A stretch of DNA of 60,696 nucleotides. Source: Rhodopseudomonas sp. GTDB lineage: Bacteria; Pseudomonadota; Alphaproteobacteria; Rhizobiales; Xanthobacteraceae. The position numbers and the translations under genes were made by a program. The stretch lies in the NCBI RefSeq assembly GCF_013377015.1, contig NZ_JACABA010000006.1:191985-252680 (forward strand), written 5' to 3'. Shown here one piece after another: positions 52,439 through 60,629 of the stretch; position 1 is the first letter of the stretch; each line of letters begins with the position of its first letter. Under the pieces are notes generated by a model that was not told the DNA's origin, searched no databases, and saw nothing but the letters and a program-made list of their open reading frames with translations.

Positions 52439-52573
52439 ATGACCGTCGATGTCTTACTGCTTGCTGCCGCCGCGGTTTCCACCGTGCTGATCTTGTTCGG
52501 CGTCGTGATCTTGGGCGATTTCCAGACCCGGTCGTGCAAGTCGCACGTCAAGGTGCAGCCGCACCATCACTGA
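52439..52573 (+). CDS. 44-residue single-helix membrane protein
   Basis: Short gene of 44 codons plus stop. ATG at 52439 has AGGGGA (52425-52430) eight bases upstream. The peptide starts MTVDVLLLAAAAVSTVLILF, one strongly hydrophobic helix (about 4-26), then a polar tail with Cys34 and a HHH end (VQPHHH). The clear ribosome site and helix argue for a real protein. Function unknown. Confidence 0.6.
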   Translation: MTVDVLLLAAAAVSTVLILFGVVILGDFQTRSCKSHVKVQPHHH

Positions 52574-52727
52574 TCGGCGGTTGGTCCGCGGTCGGGACGC
52601 CAACTGACTGAAGCGCGGCCGGTTCGGCGCAGTTCGGGCCGACACGGAGCGGACCGTCGCCGACGTTATGCTTTTCCGGCGGCTTGACCCGTTGTTGGGC
52701 TTGTGGCCATGCCCATTATTTTGCCAG

Positions 52728-53165
52728 TCACTTGCTGACGGCCTCGCCCAGATCGCGTTTGATGATTTCCAGCAGCGATTGCAGGATCTCCGGCTGCGCC
52801 GGGGGCACCGCCGCTCGCCGCGGCGGATCGATCGATGCCGACATCGCCTGAACCCTTTCGGCCACGGTTGCCCGCCGCGGTGCGGCTGGCGCTGAGGTCA
52901 GGCCTGCAACCTCCGTGAGTACCGGGGCCGCGTTTGGCGCAGCGGCCGGTGCGAGCTCGGCCGGCGGCGCTTTGGGTATCGGCAAAGGTTGCAGCGCAGG
53001 GCGGGCGGCACCGTTCTGTGCGGCCGCGGCGCGAGCCGGACCGGCCGCCTGCGCGGAGCGGATGAAATTGCCGTGCAACACGTCTTCGCGCCGTCCCATC
53101 AGAAACAGCGTCATCCAGTAGGCCAAGGCCAGCGCGATCACACAGACAATGCTGGTCTCAAGCAT
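52728..53165 (-). CDS. Membrane-anchored Ala/Pro-rich hypothetical protein
   Basis: 145 aa. One N-terminal membrane helix (about 3-24, SIVCVIALALAYWMTLFLMG), a long Ala/Pro-rich linker (about 40-110) and a C-terminal amphipathic helix (EILQSLLEIIKRDLGEAVSK). No family recognised; the shape suggests a tethered partner-binding protein. No Shine-Dalgarno is visible, but its start overlaps the end of the small gene upstream by eight bases, which would allow coupled translation. Confidence 0.6.
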   Translation of the reverse strand: MLETSIVCVIALALAYWMTLFLMGRREDVLHGNFIRSAQAAGPARAAAAQNGAARPALQPLPIPKAPPAELAPAAAPNAAPVLTEVAGLTSAPAAPRRATVAERVQAMSASIDPPRRAAVPPAQPEILQSLLEIIKRDLGEAVSK

Positions 53166-53340
53166 GGTGGCGCGCCGGTTGCGAGCGCCGCATTGAGTAC
53201 TTGCGGGCGCGCGTCGGGCGAGCCCCGGGGCCGGCGGCGGCCGTTCGCAGGGGCAACTCGATACCCCATCGCTTGTCGACCTCCTTGGCCGGCAAGTCTC
53301 GATCCTGATCGCGGTCCAAACTCGGAGCGGAAATACTCAT
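53158..53340 (-). CDS. Small basic hypothetical protein
   Basis: 60 aa from ATG at 53340 with a strong Shine-Dalgarno (GGAGG, 7 bases upstream). The peptide is charged and proline/arginine-rich (LDRDQDRDLPAKEVDKRWG, RPTRARKYSMRRSQPARHHA), with no membrane helix. Its stop overlaps the start of the Ala/Pro-rich membrane protein, so the two look like a pair. The good ribosome site is the main support. Confidence 0.5.
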   Translation of the reverse strand: MSISAPSLDRDQDRDLPAKEVDKRWGIELPLRTAAAGPGARPTRARKYSMRRSQPARHHA

Positions 53341-53490
53341 CCTGACGCCTCCGAGGCTATTGATTCCGCAAGCCGCTTGCACGTGCAAGTGGAATTTTGC
53401 GGGCGCCGGGATTCGCCTGCGACAGATACGACACCGCGCCGGGAGCAGGGCTCCCGGCGCGGTGCAATGGCATTGGAATGAAGCGTCGGC

Positions 53491-53970
53491 TTAGTGCTTT
53501 GACAGCACCGGAAGGCCGAGCATCGACGAGAACGGCGCGGGATCGTTGATCAGCTTCGCCGACGCCTTCTGGCTGGCCGCCAGCGACGAGAACGGCTTCG
53601 AGTTGGTGAGCAGCGGGCCGAACAGGGTGGAAAGGAAGAAGTTCGGGTTGGTCAGCTCGGGGAAGCCCAGCGAGCCGAACGTGGTCCTGGAATCGGTCAA
53701 TCGCGGCGCGCCCGTCAGTCTGGTCGAAGAGCTCAGCAGCGATCCCGAGACGCCATGGCTGGCGCCGTTGTGGAGCGGCTTGCTGGGGCCGTGGCGGTTG
53801 AGAATGGCATCGGCCAGGCCGCCTCTTCCGAACGGCGGGTCGACCGAGATGACGCTGCCGCCTTTGCCGTTGGACACCAGCTCGGCATTGTCGAATTTGT
53901 TCGCCTTCAATTCCGCCAGGGCGGCCGATGCATTCTTGCTGTCATCGTAAGATCGGGTGATCTGCGTCAT
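53491..53970 (-). CDS. Hypothetical protein with general-stress-type N-terminus
   Basis: 159 aa. The N-terminal ~45 residues (ITRSYDDSKNASAALAELKAN, FDNAELVSNG) resemble the opening of the YflT/GsiB-like general stress (17M-type) domain, with a beta-alpha start and a Gly-rich turn. The rest is Ser/Pro/Leu-rich, of low complexity, and unlike any family I know. No signal peptide. A plausible stress protein, weakly supported. It is divergent from the GH13 gene across a 446-bp gap. Confidence 0.6.
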   Translation of the reverse strand: MTQITRSYDDSKNASAALAELKANKFDNAELVSNGKGGSVISVDPPFGRGGLADAILNRHGPSKPLHNGASHGVSGSLLSSSTRLTGAPRLTDSRTTFGSLGFPELTNPNFFLSTLFGPLLTNSKPFSSLAASQKASAKLINDPAPFSSMLGLPVLSKH

Positions 53971-54416
53971 GCTTGGTTGCCTTCCTCTTTCGCGATCCGT
54001 GGCTCGTTTATACTAAAGATGTACCACTCGGCTTCGTTCCCTTGTGTCACATTTTCGCGGTGCGGCAAGTTATTTTCGTGACCCAAATACCGCGGGAAGC
54101 ACGCTGATACCGCTGGCGGATTTGAGCTGCCAAACATGGTGCAAAAATGGTGACGATCATGGCGATGCTGTCTTGAATTTCATTCGCACCTAGCCCTCGG
54201 CCCTCGAAGGCCCCGCGCCGGTCGCTTGCCGATGTGTTGTGTCGGTAAAATGGTATAGGCGTTGCGCACCGAGGTGTCGGCGCCGACATCGCCCTGACGC
54301 ATCGATATGCAACTGCTTGGGCGTGGGCTCTCTGCAGCACGAGATGATTGATCTTCAGGCCCATCCGGCCCCGCCCCGACCGCGGCGGCGGCTAGCGCAC
54401 ACGGGAAGTGAACGAG
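53971..54416. other. 446-bp divergent region before the GH13 gene
   Basis: Promoters for both flanking genes must lie here. On the minus strand a GGGAAC about 70 bp before the stress-type gene resembles the -35 of an EcfG promoter, but the -10 is poor. No gene seen. Confidence 0.4.
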
Positions 54417-56033
54417 ATGGACAGCGTCGCAAGCACGCCATGGTGGGCCGCCGGCGTGCTGTATCAGATCTATCCGCGTTCGTTTCAGGACAGCAATTGC
54501 GATGGCGTCGGCGATCTCGCCGGCATTGTCGCGCGGCTGCCTTATCTGGTCGATCTCGGCGTCGACGCGATCTGGCTGTCGCCGATCTTTCCGTCGCCGA
54601 TGGCGGATTTCGGCTATGACGTCTCCAACTATGTCGGGGTCGATCCGATCTTCGGCACGATGGCGGATTTCGATGCGCTGGTGGCGGCGGCGCATGGCCG
54701 CGGCCTCAAGGTCGTGCTCGACCTGGTGCCCAATCACACCTCGGACCAGCATCCGTGGTTTCTCGAAAGCAGAAGCTCGCGCGACAATCCGAAGCGCGAC
54801 TGGTATCTGTGGCGCGATCCCGCCGCGGATGGCGGCGCGCCCAACAACTGGCTTTCGGAGTTCGGCGGCAGTGGCTGGGATTACGACGCGGCGACGCGGC
54901 AATATTACTATCACGCCTTTCTCAGCGCACAGCCGGACCTGAACTGGCGCAACAAGCAGGTGCGCGAGGCGATCTACGACGCGATGCGGTTCTGGCTGCG
55001 CAAGGGCGTCGACGGTTTTCGCGTCGACGTGATCTGGCACCTGATCAAGGACGATCAGTTCCGCGATAACCCGCCCAATGCGGATTTCCGCGTCGGCATG
55101 CCGCCGCATGCGGCGTTGCATCCGGTGTATTCCGCCGACCGGCCCGAGACGCTGGAAGTGGTCGCCGAAATGCGCAAGGTGGTCGACGAATTCGATGCCC
55201 GGCTGCTGATCGGCGAGATCTATCTGCCGATTGAGCGGCTGGTCGCTTACTACGGCCACGACCTCTCCGGCGCCCATTTGCCGTTCAATTTCGCGCTGCT
55301 GTCGGCGCCATGGCACGCTCGCGGCCTGGCGCAACTGATCGAGCGCTACGAGCAGGCGCTGCCGAACGGGGCGTGGCCGAACTGGGTACTCGGCAATCAC
55401 GACCGGCAGCGGGTCGCCAGCCGCGTCGGTCCCGCGCAGGCCCGGGTCGCGGCGATGCTGCTGCTGACGCTGCGCGGCACGCCGACGATGTATTACGGCG
55501 ACGAGATCGGGATGCGGCAGGTGGCGATCGCGCCGGAGCAGGTGCGCGATCCGTTCGAGAAGAACGTGCCGGGGATCGGGGTGGGCCGCGACGGCTGCCG
55601 CACCCCGATGCAATGGGACGGCTCCCCTCATGCGGGGTTTTCGTCGGCCGAGCCTTGGCTGCCGCTCGCCGATGATTTCGCGCAGGACAACGTCGCCAAT
55701 CTGTCGGCGGATCCGCAATCGATCCTCAGCCTGTATCGGGCGCTGCTGGCGTTGCGCAAGCGGCTGCCGCAATTGTCGCGCGGCGATTATCAGCCGCTCG
55801 CCGCCGAAGGTGATCTGCTGCTGTATCGGCGGCACTGCGACGGGGGATCGGTGCTGATCGCGCTCAATCTCAGCGCCGCGCCGGCCGCGCTGGTCTCCGA
55901 CCGGTTCGGCCTCGATGGCGAAATTCTGCTGTCGACCGCGATGGACCGCGCCGGCGAGCGGGTCGGCGCCAGCCTCGCTTTGCGCAGCCATGAGGGCGTC
56001 ATCGTCGGCCGCGCGCCGGAGCCTGTGGTCTAG
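54417..56033 (+). CDS. GH13 alpha-glucosidase (oligo-1,6-glucosidase/alpha-amylase family)
   Basis: 538 aa, cytosolic (no signal peptide). GH13 conserved regions: DLVPNHTSD (102-110), GFRVDV with nucleophile Asp204, the acid/base Glu267 in LLIGEIYLP, and GNHDR with Asp329. The N-terminus WWAAGVLYQIYPRSFQDSNCDGVGDL is typical of alpha-glucosidases. QWDGSPHAGF matches the C-terminal part of domain A. It releases glucose from the non-reducing end of short alpha-glucosides; exact linkage not readable. ATG at 54417 has GGGAAG 8 bases upstream; GTG at 54408 is less likely. Neighbouring genes do not show a sugar operon. Confidence 0.92.
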   Translation: MDSVASTPWWAAGVLYQIYPRSFQDSNCDGVGDLAGIVARLPYLVDLGVDAIWLSPIFPSPMADFGYDVSNYVGVDPIFGTMADFDALVAAAHGRGLKVVLDLVPNHTSDQHPWFLESRSSRDNPKRDWYLWRDPAADGGAPNNWLSEFGGSGWDYDAATRQYYYHAFLSAQPDLNWRNKQVREAIYDAMRFWLRKGVDGFRVDVIWHLIKDDQFRDNPPNADFRVGMPPHAALHPVYSADRPETLEVVAEMRKVVDEFDARLLIGEIYLPIERLVAYYGHDLSGAHLPFNFALLSAPWHARGLAQLIERYEQALPNGAWPNWVLGNHDRQRVASRVGPAQARVAAMLLLTLRGTPTMYYGDEIGMRQVAIAPEQVRDPFEKNVPGIGVGRDGCRTPMQWDGSPHAGFSSAEPWLPLADDFAQDNVANLSADPQSILSLYRALLALRKRLPQLSRGDYQPLAAEGDLLLYRRHCDGGSVLIALNLSAAPAALVSDRFGLDGEILLSTAMDRAGERVGASLALRSHEGVIVGRAPEPVV

Positions 56034-56132
56034 CGACATCCACATGCCTTCATCATTCCGGGGCGCGAGCCGCCCCTGGCCGGAACGGGATCGACGGCAT
56101 CCCCACGAACACCCGATTGGGAATCGCGGCTC

Positions 56133-56161
56133 TTCACAAACCTCGGAATCGTTCCTATGTT
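56133..56161 (+). promoter_or_regulatory. sigma70-like promoter of the micro-ORF
   Basis: TTCACA (56133-56138), 17-base spacer, TATGTT (56156-56161). Transcription would begin near 56168, 28 bases before the GTG of the micro-ORF. Confidence 0.5.
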
Positions 56162-56195
56162 GCGGGTTCCTGAAACAACGAAAGGAGGTGGTCCA

Positions 56196-56240
56196 GTGTC
56201 TCACTCAAAGCGCTGTCACCTCGCTGAGGCCGCCCGCTAG
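56196..56240 (+). CDS. 14-codon micro-ORF with an extended Shine-Dalgarno
   Basis: GTG at 56196 to TAG at 56240 encodes MSHSKRCHLAEAAR. The ribosome site GAAAGGAGGTGGTCC (56180-56194) is complementary over about 15 bases to the 3' end of 16S rRNA with one G-U pair, far beyond a normal Shine-Dalgarno. Promoter, micro-ORF and a terminator hairpin (56298-56323) form a compact ~160-nt unit. It may be a leader peptide, a small RNA with a decoy ribosome site, or a tiny protein; no function is known to me. Confidence 0.5.
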   Translation: MSHSKRCHLAEAAR

Positions 56241-56297
56241 GCTTTCTTGAGCTTGGCAGAGGCGTCCTTGGCGCCTGGAACCAGCGAGATCTTGAGG

Positions 56298-56332
56298 GGC
56301 GCGTCGGATCACTCCGGCGCGCCTTTCTCTTG
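56298..56332 (+). terminator. Rho-independent terminator after the micro-ORF
   Basis: GGCGCGTCGGA (56298-56308), loop TCAC, TCCGGCGCGCC (56313-56323): an 11-bp stem with one G-U pair, followed by TTTCTCTT. Confidence 0.65.
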
Positions 56333-56436
56333 ATGCCAACCTTTGGTCTTCAAGTTTTCGCGATGGCCTTTACCGGCGCTGTCGGTATGTCAGTGTGCGC
56401 GGCTGGCGATCCTGCCGCGTTCAACCAAGGTAGCCC

Positions 56437-57228
56437 ATGACCGAAGCCGCAAGCATGTTCTCCGACGGAAAAGCCTATGAGCGGATGATGGGACGCTGGA
56501 GCCGCGTCGCGGGCACCACCTTCCTCGACTGGCTCGATCCGCCGAAGGGCCAGCGCTGGCTCGACGCCGGTTGCGGCAACGGGGCCTTCACCGAGGAGAT
56601 CGTTGCGCGCAGCGCGCCGGCTGCGGTCAGCGCGGTCGATCCGTCCGAAGGCCAGATCGCCTATGCGCGGAAGCGGCCGGCCGCGCAGCACGCGCAATTC
56701 GAGATCGGCGATGCGCAGAAGCTGGACTTTGAGGATAACAGCTTCGACGTCGCCATCATGGCGCTGGTGATCGCGTTTCTGCCCGATCCCGCCCGGGCCG
56801 CGGCGGAATTGGCGCGGGTGGTGCGTCCCGGCGGATCGGTCGCCACTTACATGTGGGACGTCGAGGCAGGCGGGACGCCGATCTCTCCGGTCGGTGCCGC
56901 ACTGAAATCGCTGGGCATCACCCCGGGCCAGCCGCCGAATCCGCCCGCTTCAGGCCGTGACGCCATGCAGGCGTTCTGGGACAATGCCGGGCTGGTCGAT
57001 GTCGAGACCCGGGTGATCCGGATTCCGGTGGTCTATTCCAGCCTCGATGATTTCTGGGATTCCAACATTGTGCCGATCGGGCCGATGGGCGCGCTGCTCG
57101 GCAAGATGACGTCCGGGGAGCGTGAGCAGTTGCGCGCGCGGCTGCGCGAACAGCTGCCGATCGCCGCCGACGGCAGCATCAGCTACGACGCCGTAGCCAA
57201 CGCGGTGAAGGGACGGGTCAAGCCATAG
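56437..57228 (+). CDS. Class I SAM-dependent methyltransferase
   Basis: 263 aa. Motif I RWLDAGCGNGAFTEEI (near 40-55), VDPSEGQIAYAR, and post-motif IGDAQKLDFEDNSFDVAIMALVIAFLPDP with the usual Asp-x-Phe-Asp. The C-terminal part (SGRDAMQAFWDNAGLVDVETRV) is typical of UbiE/Coq5-like small-molecule methyltransferases with a ~70-residue substrate cap. Substrate unknown. It starts about 105 bp after the micro-ORF terminator, so it is probably a separate unit. Confidence 0.87.
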   Translation: MTEAASMFSDGKAYERMMGRWSRVAGTTFLDWLDPPKGQRWLDAGCGNGAFTEEIVARSAPAAVSAVDPSEGQIAYARKRPAAQHAQFEIGDAQKLDFEDNSFDVAIMALVIAFLPDPARAAAELARVVRPGGSVATYMWDVEAGGTPISPVGAALKSLGITPGQPPNPPASGRDAMQAFWDNAGLVDVETRVIRIPVVYSSLDDFWDSNIVPIGPMGALLGKMTSGEREQLRARLREQLPIAADGSISYDAVANAVKGRVKP

Positions 57229-57249
57229 CGGCGCGACGCCGCGCAAATC

Positions 57250-57444
57250 TCAGAACGATTCCGAGACGACATTGCTGCAATGGAAGCAGCGCCAAATGCG
57301 CGTCGCCGGGGTCAGCTGGCGGGCGGGCAGATCGGCCAGATGCGTCATGTCAGCACCGCACGTCGCGCATTTGCGCGTCGCCGCTTCCGTGTTCAGGTCG
57401 TTCGGCCACGACAAATGCTCGCCCCATAAACTATCACCGATCAC
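57250..57444 (-). CDS. Small zinc-ribbon protein
   Basis: 64 aa with two CxxC pairs: KCATCGADMTHLAD and WRCFHCSNVVSES, spaced as a zinc ribbon. GTG start at 57444. The short conserved ends around each pair and the convergent position (22 bases after the methyltransferase stop) support a real gene. Function unknown; small ribbons of this type occur widely as uncharacterised proteins in the group. Confidence 0.65.
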   Translation of the reverse strand: MIGDSLWGEHLSWPNDLNTEAATRKCATCGADMTHLADLPARQLTPATRIWRCFHCSNVVSESF

Positions 57445-57673
57445 CGCGGCAATGCCTTCCCGAATTCCGAATCAGACGGCCACCCCCATCGCCTGAGCGG
57501 CTGACGATGAGCCGCAATTGTGGCGATCAACAGTGTCTCTGTTCGGCGTCGGTGTCAGGCTGGACCTGACGTGCGGTGTGTCGGCTAGCGGACCGTCGCT
57601 ACGCGCGAGCCATGTTAGTGGTACTTGCAGACCGCGCGCCAGAGTGGTGCGTATCGTTAACCCGACGGCGGCG

Positions 57674-59812
57674 ATGAAATCTCTCACAGAGCCAGAAGGT
57701 CGGGCGTCGCCGCCCGGCCCGGACGAGTCCGCGCGGCCCAACCGGACAGGCAGCCTGCCTCGTCGTGTCTGGCGCGGCGTCATGGACTATCTGATCACGT
57801 CCCACGACCCGCGCTTTCCGCTGCGGGTCCGGCTATGCGTGATGGTGGCGCTGCTGCTGCTGCCGGCGCTGGTCGTTGCCGGGGCGCTGTCGTTCCGGCT
57901 GGCCGCCGCCGAACGCGAACAGATCGAACAGGAGCTGGCGCGCACGGCCGAACAACGCGCCACCGAAATCGATCGGGAGATCGAGAGCACCAAGGCCATG
58001 CTCGTCGTGCTGGCCGGCTCGCGCTACTTGCAGACCGGCGATCTGGAAGGGTTTCATCGCCGCGCCTCGGAAATCGCCCGGCAGCTCGGCACGCTGGTGG
58101 TGCTGCATCGTCCGACCCAGGACAGGCGGGTGATCACCACCTCGGTGCCGTGGGACGAGACGCCGGAACTGACCATGCCGGCGGTGCGGCTGGCGGCCGA
58201 ACAGCGGGCGATCGAGAGCGGCCAGGCGGTGGTCTCCGACGTGTTCTTCGGGCCGGTCAGCAAGCAGTATCTGGTCGCGGTGATCCTGCCGGTGATGCGG
58301 AACGGCGTCTGCGACTATGTGCTGTCGATCGGAATCCCGGCAGCGAAGCTTTCCTCCATTCTGGCCAGCCACGTCCACGGACCCGGACGGGTGGACGTGA
58401 TCCTGGATCGCCGCAACGCCTTCGTGGCCCGCTCGGGCAACAGCGACGCCTTTGTCGGCACCCAGGCGCCGTCCGAGGTGGCGTGGTCGGAGCTGCCGAA
58501 CGCCGGGATGCTGGATGTCACCAACCGCGACGGCATCCGGTTTCACGACGCCTATCGCCGGGCGAAGTCCACCGGCTGGCTGATGCTCTCGTCGGTCGAA
58601 GAAACCGTGCTCAACGCCACGATCCGGAAAGCCTGGGCGAGTTCGGTCGGCACCACGCTGGCGCTGTTCGTCTCCGCCATAGGCCTGACCTATCTGACTG
58701 GCCGCCGGATCGAACGCACCGTCGGCAAGATCGGTATCGATCGCCGGCCGACCGGCCAGGAATTCGCCCTGCTGCTGGATTCCGCCCCCAACGGCGTCGT
58801 GCTGGTGGATACCAATGGCCTGATCGTGCTGACCAACAGGCAGTTGGAGCAGATGTTCGGCTATGCGGGGCACGAGATGATCGGGCGGCCGGTCGAAATA
58901 CTGATACCGGGCGACTTCCGTTCCGGGCATGTCGCGCTTCGGCAGGACTTCGTCCAGCACTCGACCATGCGGCCGATGGGGGCGGGGCGCGACATTCTCG
59001 GCCGGCGCAAGGATGGCGGCGAATTCCCGATCGAGATCGGACTCAACCCGATCGCCACCCATTCCGGGCAATATGTGATGGCGACGGTGGTCGACGTCAC
59101 CGCGCGGGTCAGCGCCGCCAGGGCGCTCCACGTCGCCACCACCGAGCGCGACCAGTTGCGGCGCCGGCTGATGCAAGCCGCCGAGGACGAGCGGCTCCGG
59201 CTGGCGCGCGAACTGCACGATCAGACCGGCCAGCCGCTGATCGCCGCCACCCTCGCGGCCAAGGACCTCGCGCGCTCGCTCGATCCGGAAGGCCAGCAGA
59301 AACTCGCCAAGCTCAACGGACTGCTGGATCTGATCGGCCGCACCTTGCACCAGGTCGCCTGGGAGCTGCGCCCGGCCTCAATCGACGAACTCGGCCTGAA
59401 GACGACGCTCAACAACTACGTCGCCGACTGGAGCGCGCAGATCGGGGTCGACGCGGACTTCCTCTGCGACGTCGATATCGACCATATGCCCGACGAAACA
59501 CGCACGACGATCTACCGCGTGGTGCAGGAGGCGCTCACCAACATCGCCAAGCACGCGGTCGATGCCAAGAACGTCAGCGTCGTCCTCAAACGGACAGGTT
59601 CGACGCTGCAATTGACCATCGACGACCGCGGCGACGGCTTTGATCTGGCCGAATCGCTGGGCAAGCCGAGCAAGCTGGGATCGCTGGGCATTCCGAGCAT
59701 GCGTGAACGGGTCGCCCTGATCGGCGGCACCCTGGATGTCGAGTCGAGTATCGGCTTCGGTACGACCGTGTATGCCCGGATTCCGATGCCGCAAGTAGAG
59801 GTCGCAACATGA
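57674..59812 (+). CDS. Sensor histidine kinase, NarX/NreB (HisKA_3) type, with PAS domain
   Basis: About 712 aa. A membrane helix (VRLCVMVALLLLPALVVAG, about residue 52-70) is followed by a large periplasmic sensor region of Cache-like character and a second helix (TTLALFVSAIGLTYLTG). A PAS domain (SAPNGVVLVDTNGLIVLTNRQL) then leads into the HisKA_3 box ERLRLARELHDQTGQPLIA (phospho-His in ELHD) and a HATPase (IYRVVQEALTNIAKHA, DDRGDGFDL). Start uncertain: ATG at 57674, or ATG at 57782; no clear ribosome site. Its stop overlaps the next gene by four bases (ATGA), pairing it with a NarL-type regulator. Signal sensed unknown. Confidence 0.87.
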   Translation: MKSLTEPEGRASPPGPDESARPNRTGSLPRRVWRGVMDYLITSHDPRFPLRVRLCVMVALLLLPALVVAGALSFRLAAAEREQIEQELARTAEQRATEIDREIESTKAMLVVLAGSRYLQTGDLEGFHRRASEIARQLGTLVVLHRPTQDRRVITTSVPWDETPELTMPAVRLAAEQRAIESGQAVVSDVFFGPVSKQYLVAVILPVMRNGVCDYVLSIGIPAAKLSSILASHVHGPGRVDVILDRRNAFVARSGNSDAFVGTQAPSEVAWSELPNAGMLDVTNRDGIRFHDAYRRAKSTGWLMLSSVEETVLNATIRKAWASSVGTTLALFVSAIGLTYLTGRRIERTVGKIGIDRRPTGQEFALLLDSAPNGVVLVDTNGLIVLTNRQLEQMFGYAGHEMIGRPVEILIPGDFRSGHVALRQDFVQHSTMRPMGAGRDILGRRKDGGEFPIEIGLNPIATHSGQYVMATVVDVTARVSAARALHVATTERDQLRRRLMQAAEDERLRLARELHDQTGQPLIAATLAAKDLARSLDPEGQQKLAKLNGLLDLIGRTLHQVAWELRPASIDELGLKTTLNNYVADWSAQIGVDADFLCDVDIDHMPDETRTTIYRVVQEALTNIAKHAVDAKNVSVVLKRTGSTLQLTIDDRGDGFDLAESLGKPSKLGSLGIPSMRERVALIGGTLDVESSIGFGTTVYARIPMPQVEVAT

Positions 59813-60459
59813 CCAAATCCCGCGTCCTTCTGGTGGACGATCACCCGCTGATCCTCGCCGGAATCCGCAGCCTGATCTCGTCGGAGCCGGATTTCGAGAT
59901 CGTCGGCGAAGCCATGACCGGGCCGGAAGCGTTGAAAAAGATTCGCGAAGTCAACCCGGATCTGGTGATCGTCGATATCTCGATCGCCGGCATGAACGGC
60001 GTCGTCCTCACCCGCCGTGTCTCCGCGGAGATGCCGGGGTTGCGTGTCCTGGTGCTGACGTTGCATGAAGACCGCACTTACCTGACCCAGGCGCTGGACG
60101 CCGGCGCGCGCGGCTATGTGGTGAAGCGTTCCGCCGCCGAAAATCTGGTGCTGGCGATGCGCGCGGTGCTGGGTGGTGGCATCTATGTCGATCCGGCGGT
60201 CGCGCATCGGGTCCTGCAGCGGCCCTCGGTGTTCAACCGCGCGGCGGTCTCTGCAATCAGGGAACTCTCCGAGCGCGGAGCCGAGGTTCTCAAGCTGTCG
60301 TCGCTAGGGCTGACCAACAAGGAGATCGCGTCGCGGATCGGCGTCGGCGTGAAATCGATCGAGACCTTCAAGTCCCGCGGCCTCGGCAAGCTGGAAATCC
60401 AGACCCGCGCCGATCTGCTGCGCTACGCGGCGCAGGCCGGATGGCTCGCCGACGTCTAG
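59809..60459 (+). CDS. NarL/FixJ (LuxR) family response regulator
   Basis: 216 aa. The receiver domain (1-120) has DD at 10-11, phospho-acceptor Asp56 (VIVDISIAG) and Lys in GYVVKRS. The C-terminal LuxR helix-turn-helix (about 150-212) is ELSERGAEVLKLSSLGLTN, then KEIASRIGVGVKSIETFKSR. The ATG lies inside the stop of the sensor kinase gene (ATGA), so the two form a two-component system. Targets unknown; the last gene of the visible part, with dispersed repeats following. Confidence 0.92.
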   Translation: MTKSRVLLVDDHPLILAGIRSLISSEPDFEIVGEAMTGPEALKKIREVNPDLVIVDISIAGMNGVVLTRRVSAEMPGLRVLVLTLHEDRTYLTQALDAGARGYVVKRSAAENLVLAMRAVLGGGIYVDPAVAHRVLQRPSVFNRAAVSAIRELSERGAEVLKLSSLGLTNKEIASRIGVGVKSIETFKSRGLGKLEIQTRADLLRYAAQAGWLADV

Positions 60460-60481
60460 CCGGAAGAATCGCAGGTTCAAT

Positions 60482-60501
60482 TTCGTCATTGCAATGACGA
60501 A
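60482..60501. repeat. Perfect 20-bp palindrome TTCGTCATTG-CAATGACGAA
   Basis: Lies 23 bp after the response regulator stop; a self-complementary form of the TCGTCATTGC repeat, probably acting as a terminator or repeat remnant. Confidence 0.5.
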
Positions 60502-60590
60502 CTCAAGCGCCCGACTTTGTCGAGTTAGTTTTGAGTTAGTCTCTGAGAGTCTGACCTAAAAAAGCGATCAATAGAACCAGGCCTTCAAGT

Positions 60591-60629
60591 TCGTCATTGC
60601 GAGGAGCTCTTGCGACGAAGCAATCCAGT
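60591..60629. repeat. TCGTCATTGCGAGGAGC...GCGACGAAGCAATCCAG dispersed repeat
   Basis: The usual full-length form of an intergenic repeat common in Bradyrhizobium and Rhodopseudomonas; its arms GTCATTGC and GCAATCC are partly complementary. The ~65 bp to the window end hold nothing further. Confidence 0.5.

Noticed and set aside
54010-54060. EcfG-type stress promoter before the stress-like protein
   Set aside because: The -35 GGAAC is present, but no CGTT-type -10 is found 16-17 bases on.
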